A stretch of 64,000 nt of DNA. It comes from Oligoflexales bacterium. GTDB taxonomy: Bacteria; Bdellovibrionota_B; Oligoflexia; Oligoflexales; RGVZ01. The position numbers were made by a program, and so were the translations under genes. Location: NCBI GenBank assembly GCA_947479535.1, contig CANJZQ010000002.1, forward strand, positions 1 through 64,000, read 5' to 3'. Of this stretch, positions 31,205-40,849 are shown one piece after another (within the stretch, counting starts at the first letter, position 1; each line of letters opens with the position of its first letter). Under the pieces are notes generated by a model, which saw only the letters and a program-made list of their open reading frames with translations, made no database searches and was not told the origin of the DNA.

Positions 31205-31902
31205 TCGAAAGTGCCTTCAATCTGGACGGTGCGCTGACGACGGCATTAATTTTGGGCTGGCTTGGTGTTTTTACTTTGGCGGCGACTTTGGCTGGGATTT
31301 TCATTCACTGTCAGAGCGATGGCAGTCACGCCGAAAAAACCATGCCACAAGTCAAACGTGAGGCAACTGCCATTCCCTTCATTGTTCCCGCCTTGGCCCT
31401 TGCACCCATCACGATTTTTTCAGCGTGGACTGCGGCCCGGATCAATTTGATTTTCCCAGTCTTTGAATTCACGGGAATTGCGGAAATTGCGCTTGCGAGC
31501 ATCGCACCGGCACTTCTCCTTTTTATCGGCAGCGGACTTTTAGGACGGATCATCACAGTCAGCCGCAGCGAATGGTCTTTTTGGTCGGAAAAACCGTTTG
31601 TCCGGGTTGACCGGGCCTTTGGAAAAAACACCCGGAGCCGCTTGGCACCAATGATTGGCAGTAGAATTCTGCTGCAGTCGGCTTCGGATTGCTTGCCGCT
31701 TGTTTTTTCGGAACTGATCATCATTGAATCCTTGTTCAATGCTCCGGGACTTGGCTTCTGGTCGTGGGAGTATGCTAAAACGCGCGACATGGAATCGGCT
31801 GCAAAATCCATCGCTGCAATTTTTTTCGTTTATGGCGCGATCAATCTTACGATTTATTTCGCCAATAAAAGCCTCGGGAAAAAACTCACGGGGTACGTCT
31901 GA
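31201..31902 (+). CDS. ABC transporter permease, DppB-like (divergent)
   Basis: SELIIIESLFNAPGLGFWSWEYAKTRDMESAAKSIA resembles the DppB C-terminal EAA region; ATGA overlap with glpK. Confidence 0.65.
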   Translation: MIESAFNLDGALTTALILGWLGVFTLAATLAGIFIHCQSDGSHAEKTMPQVKREATAIPFIVPALALAPITIFSAWTAARINLIFPVFEFTGIAEIALASIAPALLLFIGSGLLGRIITVSRSEWSFWSEKPFVRVDRAFGKNTRSRLAPMIGSRILLQSASDCLPLVFSELIIIESLFNAPGLGFWSWEYAKTRDMESAAKSIAAIFFVYGAINLTIYFANKSLGKKLTGYV

Positions 31903-32661
31903 ATGGATTCTGCCATTTCCCAAATTGATCTTGGCCAGGCCTACCTCGCGCCCAGTTGGGTGCATTGGCTGGGAACCGACTACCTTGGACGCGATTTGTT
32001 TGCGCGCATAGGCGCAGCCATCATTCAAGCAAGCCTGCCAGTGATGGCAACGGTCACCGTTGGATTTTTGATCGCAGGCATTGTCTTTTTATCCTGGTTG
32101 CCGCGGGGATTTCCATTTCCCCTGATGACAGGGACTGCTGTGATCCGCAGTCTTCCGGCAGGACTTCTCGCTTTTGGTGTTCTGGTGCTTGCGGGCGGTC
32201 AGCAGCGATTTGAATTTGTCCTTCTCGTGATCGGAATCGCAGCAACAGCAGGGGCCTTGGACCATCTGATCCATTGCTGGGAACGAGATCGCCATCTTGG
32301 ATACTGGGACGCCCACCATGCGATGGGAGGTTCCGCACGACGGCGTGCCATTCAGTTTGGAATGCAGCAGGGTTGGCGCCAGTCGATCCTGCAGCTCTTT
32401 GGCCTGACCATCCAGACCAGCCTGGCGATCGAAGCGACGCTTGGATACTTGGGGATGGGAATTCAAGAACCGCGGGCATCGCTGGGGAACATCATCGCGG
32501 CGCACTATGACCGTGCGCTAAAAGGATATCCCATCCCCGCACTATCGGCCGTTGCGGCCCTGTTGGCCATCAGCATGCTGCCGCGTTTTTTGACCGTTGG
32601 ACCTATTGGCCGAAGGAAGCCCGCATGGCTACCACGGCCAGCATCAACCAGCCAAAAATGA
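31903..32661 (+). CDS. ABC transporter permease, DppC-like
   Basis: HWLGTDYLGRDLFARIGAA and SLAIEATLGYLGMGIQEPRASLGNII motifs. Confidence 0.8.
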   Translation: MDSAISQIDLGQAYLAPSWVHWLGTDYLGRDLFARIGAAIIQASLPVMATVTVGFLIAGIVFLSWLPRGFPFPLMTGTAVIRSLPAGLLAFGVLVLAGGQQRFEFVLLVIGIAATAGALDHLIHCWERDRHLGYWDAHHAMGGSARRRAIQFGMQQGWRQSILQLFGLTIQTSLAIEATLGYLGMGIQEPRASLGNIIAAHYDRALKGYPIPALSAVAALLAISMLPRFLTVGPIGRRKPAWLPRPASTSQK

Positions 32662-32986
32662 GCAGTGCGCCCCCAATCGGAGTGATCGCTCCCAAACTGC
32701 GGTTGCCGGTCAACACAAGCGCGTAGAGGCTGCCGGAAAAAATCATGGTCCCGGCAAGAAATGAAAAGCCAGAAACTTGGATCATTGACTGATCGATCCG
32801 GCTCGCCAGCAAACCAAGACAAACGAGAGCCATGGCGTGATACATCTGATATCGCGCCGCCGTTTCAAACACTGCCAACAAATCAGCATCCACACGGGCC
32901 TTGAGTGCATGGGCGCCAAAAGCACCCGCAGCAACACCGGTCATTCCAAGTAGACCGCCTAAAGAGATCCAAGTCGTCCAAAGCAT
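32603..32986 (-). CDS. DUF423 family membrane protein
   Basis: GMTGVAAGAFGAHALKARVDADLLAVFETAARYQMYHAMAL. Confidence 0.9.
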   Translation of the reverse strand: MLWTTWISLGGLLGMTGVAAGAFGAHALKARVDADLLAVFETAARYQMYHAMALVCLGLLASRIDQSMIQVSGFSFLAGTMIFSGSLYALVLTGNRSLGAITPIGGALLIFGWLMLAVVAMRASFGQ

Positions 32987-32991
32987 GTGAA

Positions 32992-33873
32992 TCAGCCCTC
33001 AAATGGTTCCATGTGAATCAGCACGTTTGCAACCCGTGGAACTTTCGAGCGAATTGCACCCTTTACCTTGCCGCTCAGAATGTGTGCATCATGCAGGGTG
33101 AGCAATGGATTTGCCTGGACATGAAGATCAACGTAGTAATCTGCACCGTGACGCCGGATTGCCATTTTTTCGGTGTGATGAACTCCCTCGACCGATCGCG
33201 CCGCCGCATCCACATCAGCAACAAGTTCAGAGGAAGGCATGCGGTCCATTAAATCGTTGACCACACCCCGTAACAATATCGATCCATTCATGGCGATGAT
33301 CCCGGCCGCGAGCAGCGCCGCCCAGTCGTCTGCAGACTCCCACCCCGGACCGCCAACAAGCGCGATACCAATACCCACAAACGCAGCCGCGGAAGTGATG
33401 GCATCGCTGCGGTGGTGCCAGGCATCGGCATTGACTGCACCACTGCCTGTTTGTTCGCCCACTTGAAGGACCCGCCTGAACAATAATTCTTTGACCAGAA
33501 TCACGCCCGGGATGACGGCCAGAGTAAATGACGAAGGAAGTTGATGGGGGGTCAAAATTTCGTGAACGGCAGCAATCGCAATGCCAACACCGGCACCAAG
33601 CAACATGAATGAAACCACGGCCGCCGCAAGGGCATCGGCCTTGCCAAACCCGTAGGGAAAATCTTCACTTGCAGGACGGTTTGAAATTCTTACCCCGGCC
33701 CAAACCACAACCGACGAAAAGACGTCCAAGGACGATTCAACAGCATCGGCCACCAGGGCATAAGAATGCCCCACAATTCCGGCAGCCAGTTTCACCAGAA
33801 CCAGCACCAGGTTCACCACCAGGCCGGTTTTCACTGCTTTAATGGCAAGGCCTTGACGGTCCAAAAGCTGCAA
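32992..33873 (-). CDS. cation diffusion facilitator (CDF) transporter
   Basis: LVADAVESSLDVFSSVVVWAGVRISNRPASEDFPYGFGKADALAA; NADAWHHRSDAITSAAAFVGI. Confidence 0.92.
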   Translation of the reverse strand: MQLLDRQGLAIKAVKTGLVVNLVLVLVKLAAGIVGHSYALVADAVESSLDVFSSVVVWAGVRISNRPASEDFPYGFGKADALAAAVVSFMLLGAGVGIAIAAVHEILTPHQLPSSFTLAVIPGVILVKELLFRRVLQVGEQTGSGAVNADAWHHRSDAITSAAAFVGIGIALVGGPGWESADDWAALLAAGIIAMNGSILLRGVVNDLMDRMPSSELVADVDAAARSVEGVHHTEKMAIRRHGADYYVDLHVQANPLLTLHDAHILSGKVKGAIRSKVPRVANVLIHMEPFEG

Positions 33874-33979
33874 TCCTCGCGTTCCTCAGTTGAGTCCAGA
33901 CCACATCCTACGGTATTCTCGGCCTCGTTTCCACGAACTCTGACGATCCCGGTACCCGATGCCACCTGCAGGAGATTCC

Positions 33980-34807
33980 ATGCCCAATCAATCTAAACTA
34001 TTTTCTGGAAAAAAAGGCGTCATCATGGGCGTCGCCAACGAGCGCTCTTTGGCCTCCGGTGTCGCCTCATTCCTGAGTGCGCAGGGTGCCGAACTAGCCT
34101 TCTCCCATTTGCCGGACAAGGACGGTCGCGATCGCAACGAAAAACGTGTGCGGCAAGTGACCGACGTCCTAAACACCAAACTCGTCGCCCCCTGCGACGT
34201 TTCTTCCAACGACGACATTCTCGCCTTCTTCAATAAAGTTGGCGAGGCCTTTGGTTCCATTGATTTTTTTGTTCACTCGGTGGCCTTCGCACCGGTCGAG
34301 GACATCCGTTGCCCAACGGTGGCGGCATCTCGTGCCGGTTTTCTGACAGCGATGGACATCAGCGTCTACAGCTTCATTGCAACGGCTCGTGCGGCCAGCG
34401 AACTGATGACCAACGGCGGCAGCATGGTGACCATGACTTACTTTGGAGCTGAAAAGGTTTTGGCCGGATACAACATGATGGGTGTCTGCAAGGCGGCCCT
34501 TGAAGCCTCGGTGCGATACATCGCCAACGACCTGGGGCCAAAAAATATTCGGGTCAATGCCCTGAGCGCCGGTCCCGTAAAAACCCTCGCTGCATCAGCC
34601 GTCGGTGATTTTTCTTCGATGCTTGGAATGAACGCAGCGATCGCGCCACTTGGTCGCAATGTTACGAATGATGACGTTGGCCGCAGCACGGCAATGCTCT
34701 TGAGTGATTGGGCTTCATCGGTGACAGGAGAAACACTTCATGTCGACTGCGGCTACAACATCATGGGCAGCCCCGGACACGCGCTCGAACGGCTGGGAAA
34801 AAAATAA
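33980..34807 (+). CDS. fabI: enoyl-[acyl-carrier-protein] reductase
   Basis: GKKGVIMGVANERSLASGVASFL; GPKNIRVNALSAGPVKTLAASAVGDFSSML; GYNIMG end. Confidence 0.93.
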   Translation: MPNQSKLFSGKKGVIMGVANERSLASGVASFLSAQGAELAFSHLPDKDGRDRNEKRVRQVTDVLNTKLVAPCDVSSNDDILAFFNKVGEAFGSIDFFVHSVAFAPVEDIRCPTVAASRAGFLTAMDISVYSFIATARAASELMTNGGSMVTMTYFGAEKVLAGYNMMGVCKAALEASVRYIANDLGPKNIRVNALSAGPVKTLAASAVGDFSSMLGMNAAIAPLGRNVTNDDVGRSTAMLLSDWASSVTGETLHVDCGYNIMGSPGHALERLGKK

Positions 34808-34848
34808 GACCGCCATCCTGAGGTAACTTCCTCTGGATGGCGGCCTTG
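34808..34848. terminator. hairpin between convergent fabI and the Tyr-rich lipoprotein gene
   Basis: GACCGCCATCC-tgaggtaacttcctct-GGATGGCGGCC; minus-strand side is followed by a T-rich tract. Confidence 0.6.
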
Positions 34849-34857
34849 CAATGCAGA

Positions 34858-35403
34858 CTAGTAAATGTAGGTAACCGTGCCAGCCATGCGCGGGTAGTAG
34901 TAGTAGGTGTAGCCCACAACTACCGTTGCATAAATCGGCTGAACCACGACCGGGGTGTAGTAGTAAACTGGCGCTGCGTAAGTGTAGGCAACAGGACCGA
35001 CGTAGTAGGTCGGGCTGTAAACAACACCGCAACCAACCGAACAACGGTAGGCCCGGCGACGCCAGCCCCATGATTCCGTCGCTGTGTCGCGGTCGAGTTC
35101 GTCAACAACAACATTTTCAACGACATTCTTGGGTGCCACAGCGCTCTCGAACACTTGAGCTGCCGCAGTGCCATCCTTCACTTCGACCGATGCGTTCGCA
35201 TCAACAACGCGAAGCTCGGCCTGGTCAGCGATCTGATTGCCGCCAGCGTCAACCGGCACGCGCACGATGGCGGCCGATGGGAGTTTGGAAGCATCGAAAG
35301 ACCCGGCACCAGCAAGTTTGGAAACCGTCAGCGCGTCCTGGTTGCCACAGGCGGAAACAGCCAAGAGAGCGGCAGCCATGAAGCCTGCTTTAATCATTTT
35401 CAT
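34858..35403 (-). CDS. lipoprotein with Tyr/Val-rich C-terminus
   Basis: VSACG lipobox; C-terminus PTYYVGPVAYTYAAPVYYYTPVVVQPIYATVVVGYTYYYYPRMAGTVTYIY. Confidence 0.55.
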   Translation of the reverse strand: MKMIKAGFMAAALLAVSACGNQDALTVSKLAGAGSFDASKLPSAAIVRVPVDAGGNQIADQAELRVVDANASVEVKDGTAAAQVFESAVAPKNVVENVVVDELDRDTATESWGWRRRAYRCSVGCGVVYSPTYYVGPVAYTYAAPVYYYTPVVVQPIYATVVVGYTYYYYPRMAGTVTYIY

Positions 35404-35518
35404 CAGGGATTCTCCTCAAACGGGGTTGATACGGTCCATCAAGACCCTAAGCCCTATGCAAGGAGCGGGAGAAAATCAATGCAAACATTCTAATGAATCG
35501 GTTGAAAAATTCTGTTTC

Positions 35519-36391
35519 TTACGGAATTCGCTCGGTTTTTTGGCACACGGCCAAAAATCCGGAACAAATTCCATACTCCGCCGGTGGGGTCACGCCCTGA
35601 CCAACCCCGCAATCGGGGATGACGCCAACCGCAGCCCACTTGAAGGCACCGGCCGGATCGCTGGCTGGACAGCGCTGGGCCTCAGGAGGCGGCGTTTTCA
35701 GCCGCTGGCCTGGGGTCATGAACTTGATATCGGTCACGAGGTAATCGCCAGACTTCACTTGCGCCGCTGGCTTTGTCCGTTTGCATAGCCTGACCGTTGA
35801 GAACGTCGTATTCGAATTGTCAGCGCTCAGCCTCGCCAATCCGAGGACATGGTAATTGCCGCCTACCGGACCGGCAGGGACGAATCCTGGGGTTGGGCAC
35901 GCCGCATCGAACGTCAAGTGCAGCTGCAAGGTCACATCTTTGGCGGTCTGACTGACGTCGGTGCAGACCGCCCTGTTTCCGTTGCAACGGTGATCCCTGC
36001 TCCAGTTAGGGCATTTGCCGGGAAACGATGCGCATGCAAAGCAGTCGCCTTGCATGGCAGCCGACTCAAGTTTAACGGCCGGTGCAATGCAGGCAGGGGC
36101 CTCCGGGACGCAATTGTCAACGCCACCGCACGAGCCTGGACCGTTACCACTAAAATAAATGCTCTTGATGTTCCGCTTCCTGATTCCTCCCTCCGTCATG
36201 TCAATAATTGGATTGGGAGAGTTTGAAGGGACCGAGCCAGGGACAGGCAAAGGCAAAACGTCGCCACTCCGGGCCGGGTTCTGTTTCGAGCCCGCCTTGA
36301 AGGAACTGTCCGAGCAAGCGGCGCTCAGGGCCATCACAGCCAACAGCGCAGCACCGATAGAAAAAGACTTTTTCTTAGCGAGCGAAAACAT
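35519..36391 (-). CDS. hypothetical Cys-containing lipoprotein
   Basis: LSAACSDS lipobox; no family recognised. Confidence 0.5.
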   Translation of the reverse strand: MFSLAKKKSFSIGAALLAVMALSAACSDSSFKAGSKQNPARSGDVLPLPVPGSVPSNSPNPIIDMTEGGIRKRNIKSIYFSGNGPGSCGGVDNCVPEAPACIAPAVKLESAAMQGDCFACASFPGKCPNWSRDHRCNGNRAVCTDVSQTAKDVTLQLHLTFDAACPTPGFVPAGPVGGNYHVLGLARLSADNSNTTFSTVRLCKRTKPAAQVKSGDYLVTDIKFMTPGQRLKTPPPEAQRCPASDPAGAFKWAAVGVIPDCGVGQGVTPPAEYGICSGFLAVCQKTERIP

Positions 36392-36459
36392 CCCGGCCTC
36401 CTAAGAGCCCCTTATCGGACTCAAACAGAATGGACTTGATGATAGGGATAATAATTCAA

Positions 36460-37245
36460 TTAGATCGGGCAGTTAGAATCGCGACGTCGCTCCAGGTCGG
36501 CCACCACACGTTTTTTGAACGAACGATATTCGTCCTCGCTCAAATTTGCCGGAGCGCCCCCGGAAAGCCCCATCGCCTTCCGATAATCCTGCAAATTCAT
36601 CAATTCAAAATTTGCCCTGGCCGTTTGAAAGAGCGTTGGAAAGCGCTGCCCCGGCGAATGAATGTGATGAAGGCCCCCGCTGTACACGAACATGACCAAT
36701 CCATCCCATGTCATCCCGGCCAAAATATCTGCCACGCCGCCGCGCACGGTCATCGGCTGCCCGTGCTTGTCCAGCCCATCGGGACGCTTCATACGACCCT
36801 CTGGCGCGATCAAGATCACGGACTCGGGATTGCACGTCTTCAAAAAATCGGTCCACGTGCCGTCGCGACTGCGTGTGATGGAAACAACACTAGGGGCAAG
36901 GAAGCGAAAAAAATTGCCCAAAAGGGGGCGATTAAAGGTGATATCGGCGGCGGGAAAAGTCGCACCCTTGGCGAGAGCCCAGACAAAGGCCCACGGCAGA
37001 CCACCCATGTAAATCGGTTCAAACAAGCTCGTGTGATTCAAGACAATGACAAGCCTGACATCCCGGACCTGACTGGATGTGATCTTGTTTCCAATCCACC
37101 GGACTTCGAAACGATAAAACAAACCGGCCATGATTTTGACCGAAGACAGCAACCATGCAGAAATCAAAGTCCGCAATCTCGAATCCCCTTGCCCATCCGT
37201 AGAACTGGAACAAGAATACCATGAATGAACTTTCAGGAGACGCAA
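36460..37245 (-). CDS. 1-acyl-sn-glycerol-3-phosphate acyltransferase (PlsC-like)
   Basis: VIVLNHTSLFEPIYMGGLPWAF (HX4-type NHTSLFEP) and VILIAPEGRMKRPDG. Confidence 0.8.
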   Translation of the reverse strand: MRLLKVHSWYSCSSSTDGQGDSRLRTLISAWLLSSVKIMAGLFYRFEVRWIGNKITSSQVRDVRLVIVLNHTSLFEPIYMGGLPWAFVWALAKGATFPAADITFNRPLLGNFFRFLAPSVVSITRSRDGTWTDFLKTCNPESVILIAPEGRMKRPDGLDKHGQPMTVRGGVADILAGMTWDGLVMFVYSGGLHHIHSPGQRFPTLFQTARANFELMNLQDYRKAMGLSGGAPANLSEDEYRSFKKRVVADLERRRDSNCPI

Positions 37246-37755
37246 GCCATGTCAAAATCCGGCCATGAATCAACTCAGGAATCAATTTACAACATTCCCG
37301 TTAAAACCATCGACGGCAAGGAAATCACCCTCGCCCAATTCAAAGGCAAGGTCCTGCTCATCGTCAACGTGGCGAGCAAGTGCGGCTTTACGCCTCAATA
37401 CAAGGGACTTGAAGAACTCTATGAGCATTTCAACAAAAAGGGCCTCGAAGTGCTCGGCTTTCCATGCAATCAATTCGGTTCACAGGAGCCTGGTACTGAA
37501 AAAGAAATTAAGGAATTCTGTTCACTGACCTACAACGTCACGTTTCCCGTTTTTGCAAAAGTTGATGTCAACGGACCTGCAACCCATCCGCTTTATGCCT
37601 ATTTGAAAAAAGCAGAGCCTGGAATCCTTGGCACTGAGGGCATCAAGTGGAACTTCACCAAGTTTTTGGTCAATAAAGAGGGCGAGGTCGTGAAGCGTTA
37701 TGCATCCGCCACGACCCCGGAAGCTTTGAAATCAGAGATTGCGGCGCTGCTTTAA
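37225..37755 (+). CDS. glutathione peroxidase family protein (Cys type)
   Basis: VNVASKCGFTPQYKGLEELYEHF, LGFPCNQFGSQEPG; TGC codon at the active-site position. Confidence 0.93.
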   Translation: MNFQETQAMSKSGHESTQESIYNIPVKTIDGKEITLAQFKGKVLLIVNVASKCGFTPQYKGLEELYEHFNKKGLEVLGFPCNQFGSQEPGTEKEIKEFCSLTYNVTFPVFAKVDVNGPATHPLYAYLKKAEPGILGTEGIKWNFTKFLVNKEGEVVKRYASATTPEALKSEIAALL

Positions 37756-40251
37756 GTGGATCTTGGCCTCGGCCGTCAATGGATCCTCGGGCCAGAAATG
37801 ACGCGGATAGTCCCGTGACAACTCCCGGCGCAATGCCGGGTAGTGGTTTTTCCAGAATCCGGCCAAGTCGCCTGTGACTTGCACAGGCCGGTTGTTTGGT
37901 GCCAGCAAATGAACCACCATCGCCACGCGATCTTGCACCAGGCGGGGTAATTTTTGAGTGCCAAAAAATTCCTGCATTTTGCCCTCGACCCATGGCGGCT
38001 GGCCGGCACGGTAATGAATCGGAGTGATGCGCCCCGAGGCCAACTTCATCTGATCGGGACAGGCAGCGTTGATTTTTGCCGCGTCTGCATAGCCAAGAAG
38101 GTCTTCGATGTAAGCCCGCAGGGGCCGAGCCGCAATTTCGGCAAACGAGACTTTCCCTTCAGCCATCGCATCCAGCAAAAAATCAAAGTCCGCCCCACAC
38201 AAGTCAACGATTGGTTCCTCGTTCATTGCACCGGCGAAAACAAGAAGGCGCTGCTGCCAGCCGTGCAGATCAGCGTCATCATCAAACGGCTTGGGCCAAG
38301 CCTTGCGCAGCTCTTCGCGCAAGCGAACCCCCGCCAATTCCGGGTCGACCGGAGCCGGAGTTTCTTTAAGGATCAAGGCTCCAAAACGAACACGAATGAA
38401 GCCACGTACCCGGCCACCAGAGCCACTTTGACCAGTGTCCCATTCAACTTCAGGACCTTCTCTCCACATGGAATCCACAGCCCTCAATGCCGCAAAATCT
38501 GGAGTCAACTCCAGCGCCATCCAATTTCTTGCCATGATCCGCGAGGGATCAGCGGCGTTGACATCGGCATCGATCAAACAAATCCACTCCGGTAATGCGG
38601 AATCTGATTTCCGCAAAGCAACGGTCCGGCCATCAACCAGGCGATACGATCCTGCTGCCTCCATGCGCGCAACGCGGTCGGCGTAACCAGCAAGCATCAA
38701 TGCCGTCATTTGGGTGGACGATTTTCCTGCCGCCGTCAAGTCTGCCGGCTCAAGGTTTTTCTCGCCGGCAATTCGGGAAATCTGGGAAAACGTCTGATTA
38801 AAGCCAAACCCGGTCGTCTTACCTGACTGGGCCTCTTCACTGACGCGAGCCGCAAAGGTCACAGCATGACCCAGGGCGTTTAAGCGTTTGCCCTCTTGGA
38901 CAATCCTGGCCAGCCGGGGATGCAAGGGATAGCGGGCCATTTCGCGACCAATTCCGGTCACGTGACCCACCGCGTCCACAGCGCCCAAAGAACGCAACAG
39001 GGCCGCACTGCCAGCAAAGCGCACGGGTTCTGGAGGATCCACCCACGGAAGTTCACGCACAACATCGAGGGCCGGCTTGGTGTCAGGAGTGTCGACAACG
39101 CAGGCCACTTCCAAAAGGGTCTGACTTAAATCAAGGCGCAAGATTTCAGGGATTTCAAAACTGGCACGGCTGCGAAAATCTGATTCCGAAAACAAGCGCA
39201 CGACAGCCCCCGGCCCGCGCCGGGCCGCGCGTCCGGCCCGTTGGATGCATGACGCCTGACTAACCCGCTGTAACTTCAAGGTTGGCAATCCCGCCCAACT
39301 GGAAAAGGAGGGAACCTTGGCCAGACCAGCATCGACGACGAGGTTCACCCCCTCAATCGTCAGCGAGCTTTCAGCAATGTTGGTGGCCAGGATTATTTTT
39401 GGACGCGTCGATGGTTCAAAAACCGTGCGTTGCTCCTGCGGCGAGAGAGAGCCGTGCAGTTTGCAAATCAGTTCATCTTGAAATTGACCAGTCCGTGCCA
39501 GGTGATCGGCGCAACGGTCGATCTCCGGAGCGCCCGGCAAAAAAATCAGTGCATGACCAGGAATAATGCCAGATTGCGCCAGGGATTTTTTGCCAGATAA
39601 AAGCGCGGCCGCGACACGCTCATTGATGCGCGCCGCGAACATTTCCACTGATTCGGACTGCGTCGCACTAACATCATGGATGACGCTCATTGAATGATTC
39701 ACTGCCGACGTCGAAACCACAGGCGGCGCGCCGAGTTTCTCCGAAAGGCCGGCCGTGTCGAGTGTGGCCGACATAACAATCAGCTTCAAGTCCGGGCGCG
39801 AAGTCGCCTGCAACCTGCGGATGGTCGCCAGGGCAACATCTGTGTGCATGTGGCGTTCATGGAATTCATCAAGGATCACGGCCCCGGCCTTTTTAAGATC
39901 CGGATCCGCGATCAAGTATCGGAGCAACATTCCCTCGGTCATAAACAGGACGCGCGTTTCCGGGCCAAATTCCTGTTCAAATCGGATGTGATACCCGATC
40001 GTTTTGCCGCAAGGCTCACCGCACTCAAACGCAACCCGTTGGGCTGCGAGCCTGGCCGCAAGGCGCCTGGGTTCAAGAACAATAATTTGAGATCTTGGAG
40101 GTACAACCTCCAACAGGGCCGGTGGCACACGCGTTGTTTTTCCGCTGCCAGGCGTCGCCTGAACGATGAGTGTGTTGGACTCCAACAGAGCCTGCTTGAT
40201 CTCGGGCAAGCAAGCATCCACGGGCAGGGAAATGCGGCCTTGCGGGCTCAT
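37732..40251 (-). CDS. hrpB: ATP-dependent helicase HrpB
   Basis: QATPGSGKTTRVPPALLE, ILDEFHERH, VMSATLDT, IQRAGRAARRGPG; ATGA overlap with upstream tdk. Confidence 0.92.
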   Translation of the reverse strand: MSPQGRISLPVDACLPEIKQALLESNTLIVQATPGSGKTTRVPPALLEVVPPRSQIIVLEPRRLAARLAAQRVAFECGEPCGKTIGYHIRFEQEFGPETRVLFMTEGMLLRYLIADPDLKKAGAVILDEFHERHMHTDVALATIRRLQATSRPDLKLIVMSATLDTAGLSEKLGAPPVVSTSAVNHSMSVIHDVSATQSESVEMFAARINERVAAALLSGKKSLAQSGIIPGHALIFLPGAPEIDRCADHLARTGQFQDELICKLHGSLSPQEQRTVFEPSTRPKIILATNIAESSLTIEGVNLVVDAGLAKVPSFSSWAGLPTLKLQRVSQASCIQRAGRAARRGPGAVVRLFSESDFRSRASFEIPEILRLDLSQTLLEVACVVDTPDTKPALDVVRELPWVDPPEPVRFAGSAALLRSLGAVDAVGHVTGIGREMARYPLHPRLARIVQEGKRLNALGHAVTFAARVSEEAQSGKTTGFGFNQTFSQISRIAGEKNLEPADLTAAGKSSTQMTALMLAGYADRVARMEAAGSYRLVDGRTVALRKSDSALPEWICLIDADVNAADPSRIMARNWMALELTPDFAALRAVDSMWREGPEVEWDTGQSGSGGRVRGFIRVRFGALILKETPAPVDPELAGVRLREELRKAWPKPFDDDADLHGWQQRLLVFAGAMNEEPIVDLCGADFDFLLDAMAEGKVSFAEIAARPLRAYIEDLLGYADAAKINAACPDQMKLASGRITPIHYRAGQPPWVEGKMQEFFGTQKLPRLVQDRVAMVVHLLAPNNRPVQVTGDLAGFWKNHYPALRRELSRDYPRHFWPEDPLTAEAKIHLKQRRNL

Positions 40252-40835
40252 CTGGAAGCGGATTCTAAAATTTTCGCGTCGTAACAACCGGCACAGGAAG
40301 GAAGGTACTTTTCTTCACAGCCAAGTTCCACGACCGGCCCCTGGGAATCCGGACCGACCGCAAAACCATCCACCATTTTTAAATTGTAGACGGCCTTTTT
40401 GTTGCAGAAGGCACAAGTTGTTTTGACTTCTTCGATTGCGTCAGCCAGCTCAAGAAGCCTTTGGCTGCCAGAAAAAAGCCGCCTTTTAAAATCGGTACGC
40501 AGGCCATAGCAGATCACCGGGACGCGATATTCCGTCGTGATGAAACGCAACTGATCAATCACCCTGGATTCCAAAAACTGGCACTCGTCGACGAGCAGGC
40601 AGTCAACCCCGGCGAGTGTTGTTTCGTCGATCATGTCGTTGGCACCGAGCACAATATCGGCTTCTTGCTCCAAACCAGCACGCGACCGGACTTGATTGGC
40701 GCCAAACCTGGTATCCAAAGCAGGCTTCAGGATTAAAATCCGTTTGTTTTGCTGGCGGTAATTGTGGGCCACAGCGAGCAGGTTGAGGGTCTTAGCACTG
40801 CCGACTGCGCCATAGCGGAAATATAGTTTCGCCAT
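40248..40835 (-). CDS. tdk: thymidine kinase
   Basis: MAKLYFRYGAVGSAKTLNLLAVAHNY, CLLVDECQFLE, CAFCNKKAVYNLKM. Confidence 0.93.
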   Translation of the reverse strand: MAKLYFRYGAVGSAKTLNLLAVAHNYRQQNKRILILKPALDTRFGANQVRSRAGLEQEADIVLGANDMIDETTLAGVDCLLVDECQFLESRVIDQLRFITTEYRVPVICYGLRTDFKRRLFSGSQRLLELADAIEEVKTTCAFCNKKAVYNLKMVDGFAVGPDSQGPVVELGCEEKYLPSCAGCYDAKILESASR

Positions 40836-40849
40836 AATACCCTGTTCGT

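Noticed and set aside
37225-37755. Selenocysteine-type glutathione peroxidase
   Set aside because: Active-site codon is TGC (VASKCGFT); no in-frame TGA.
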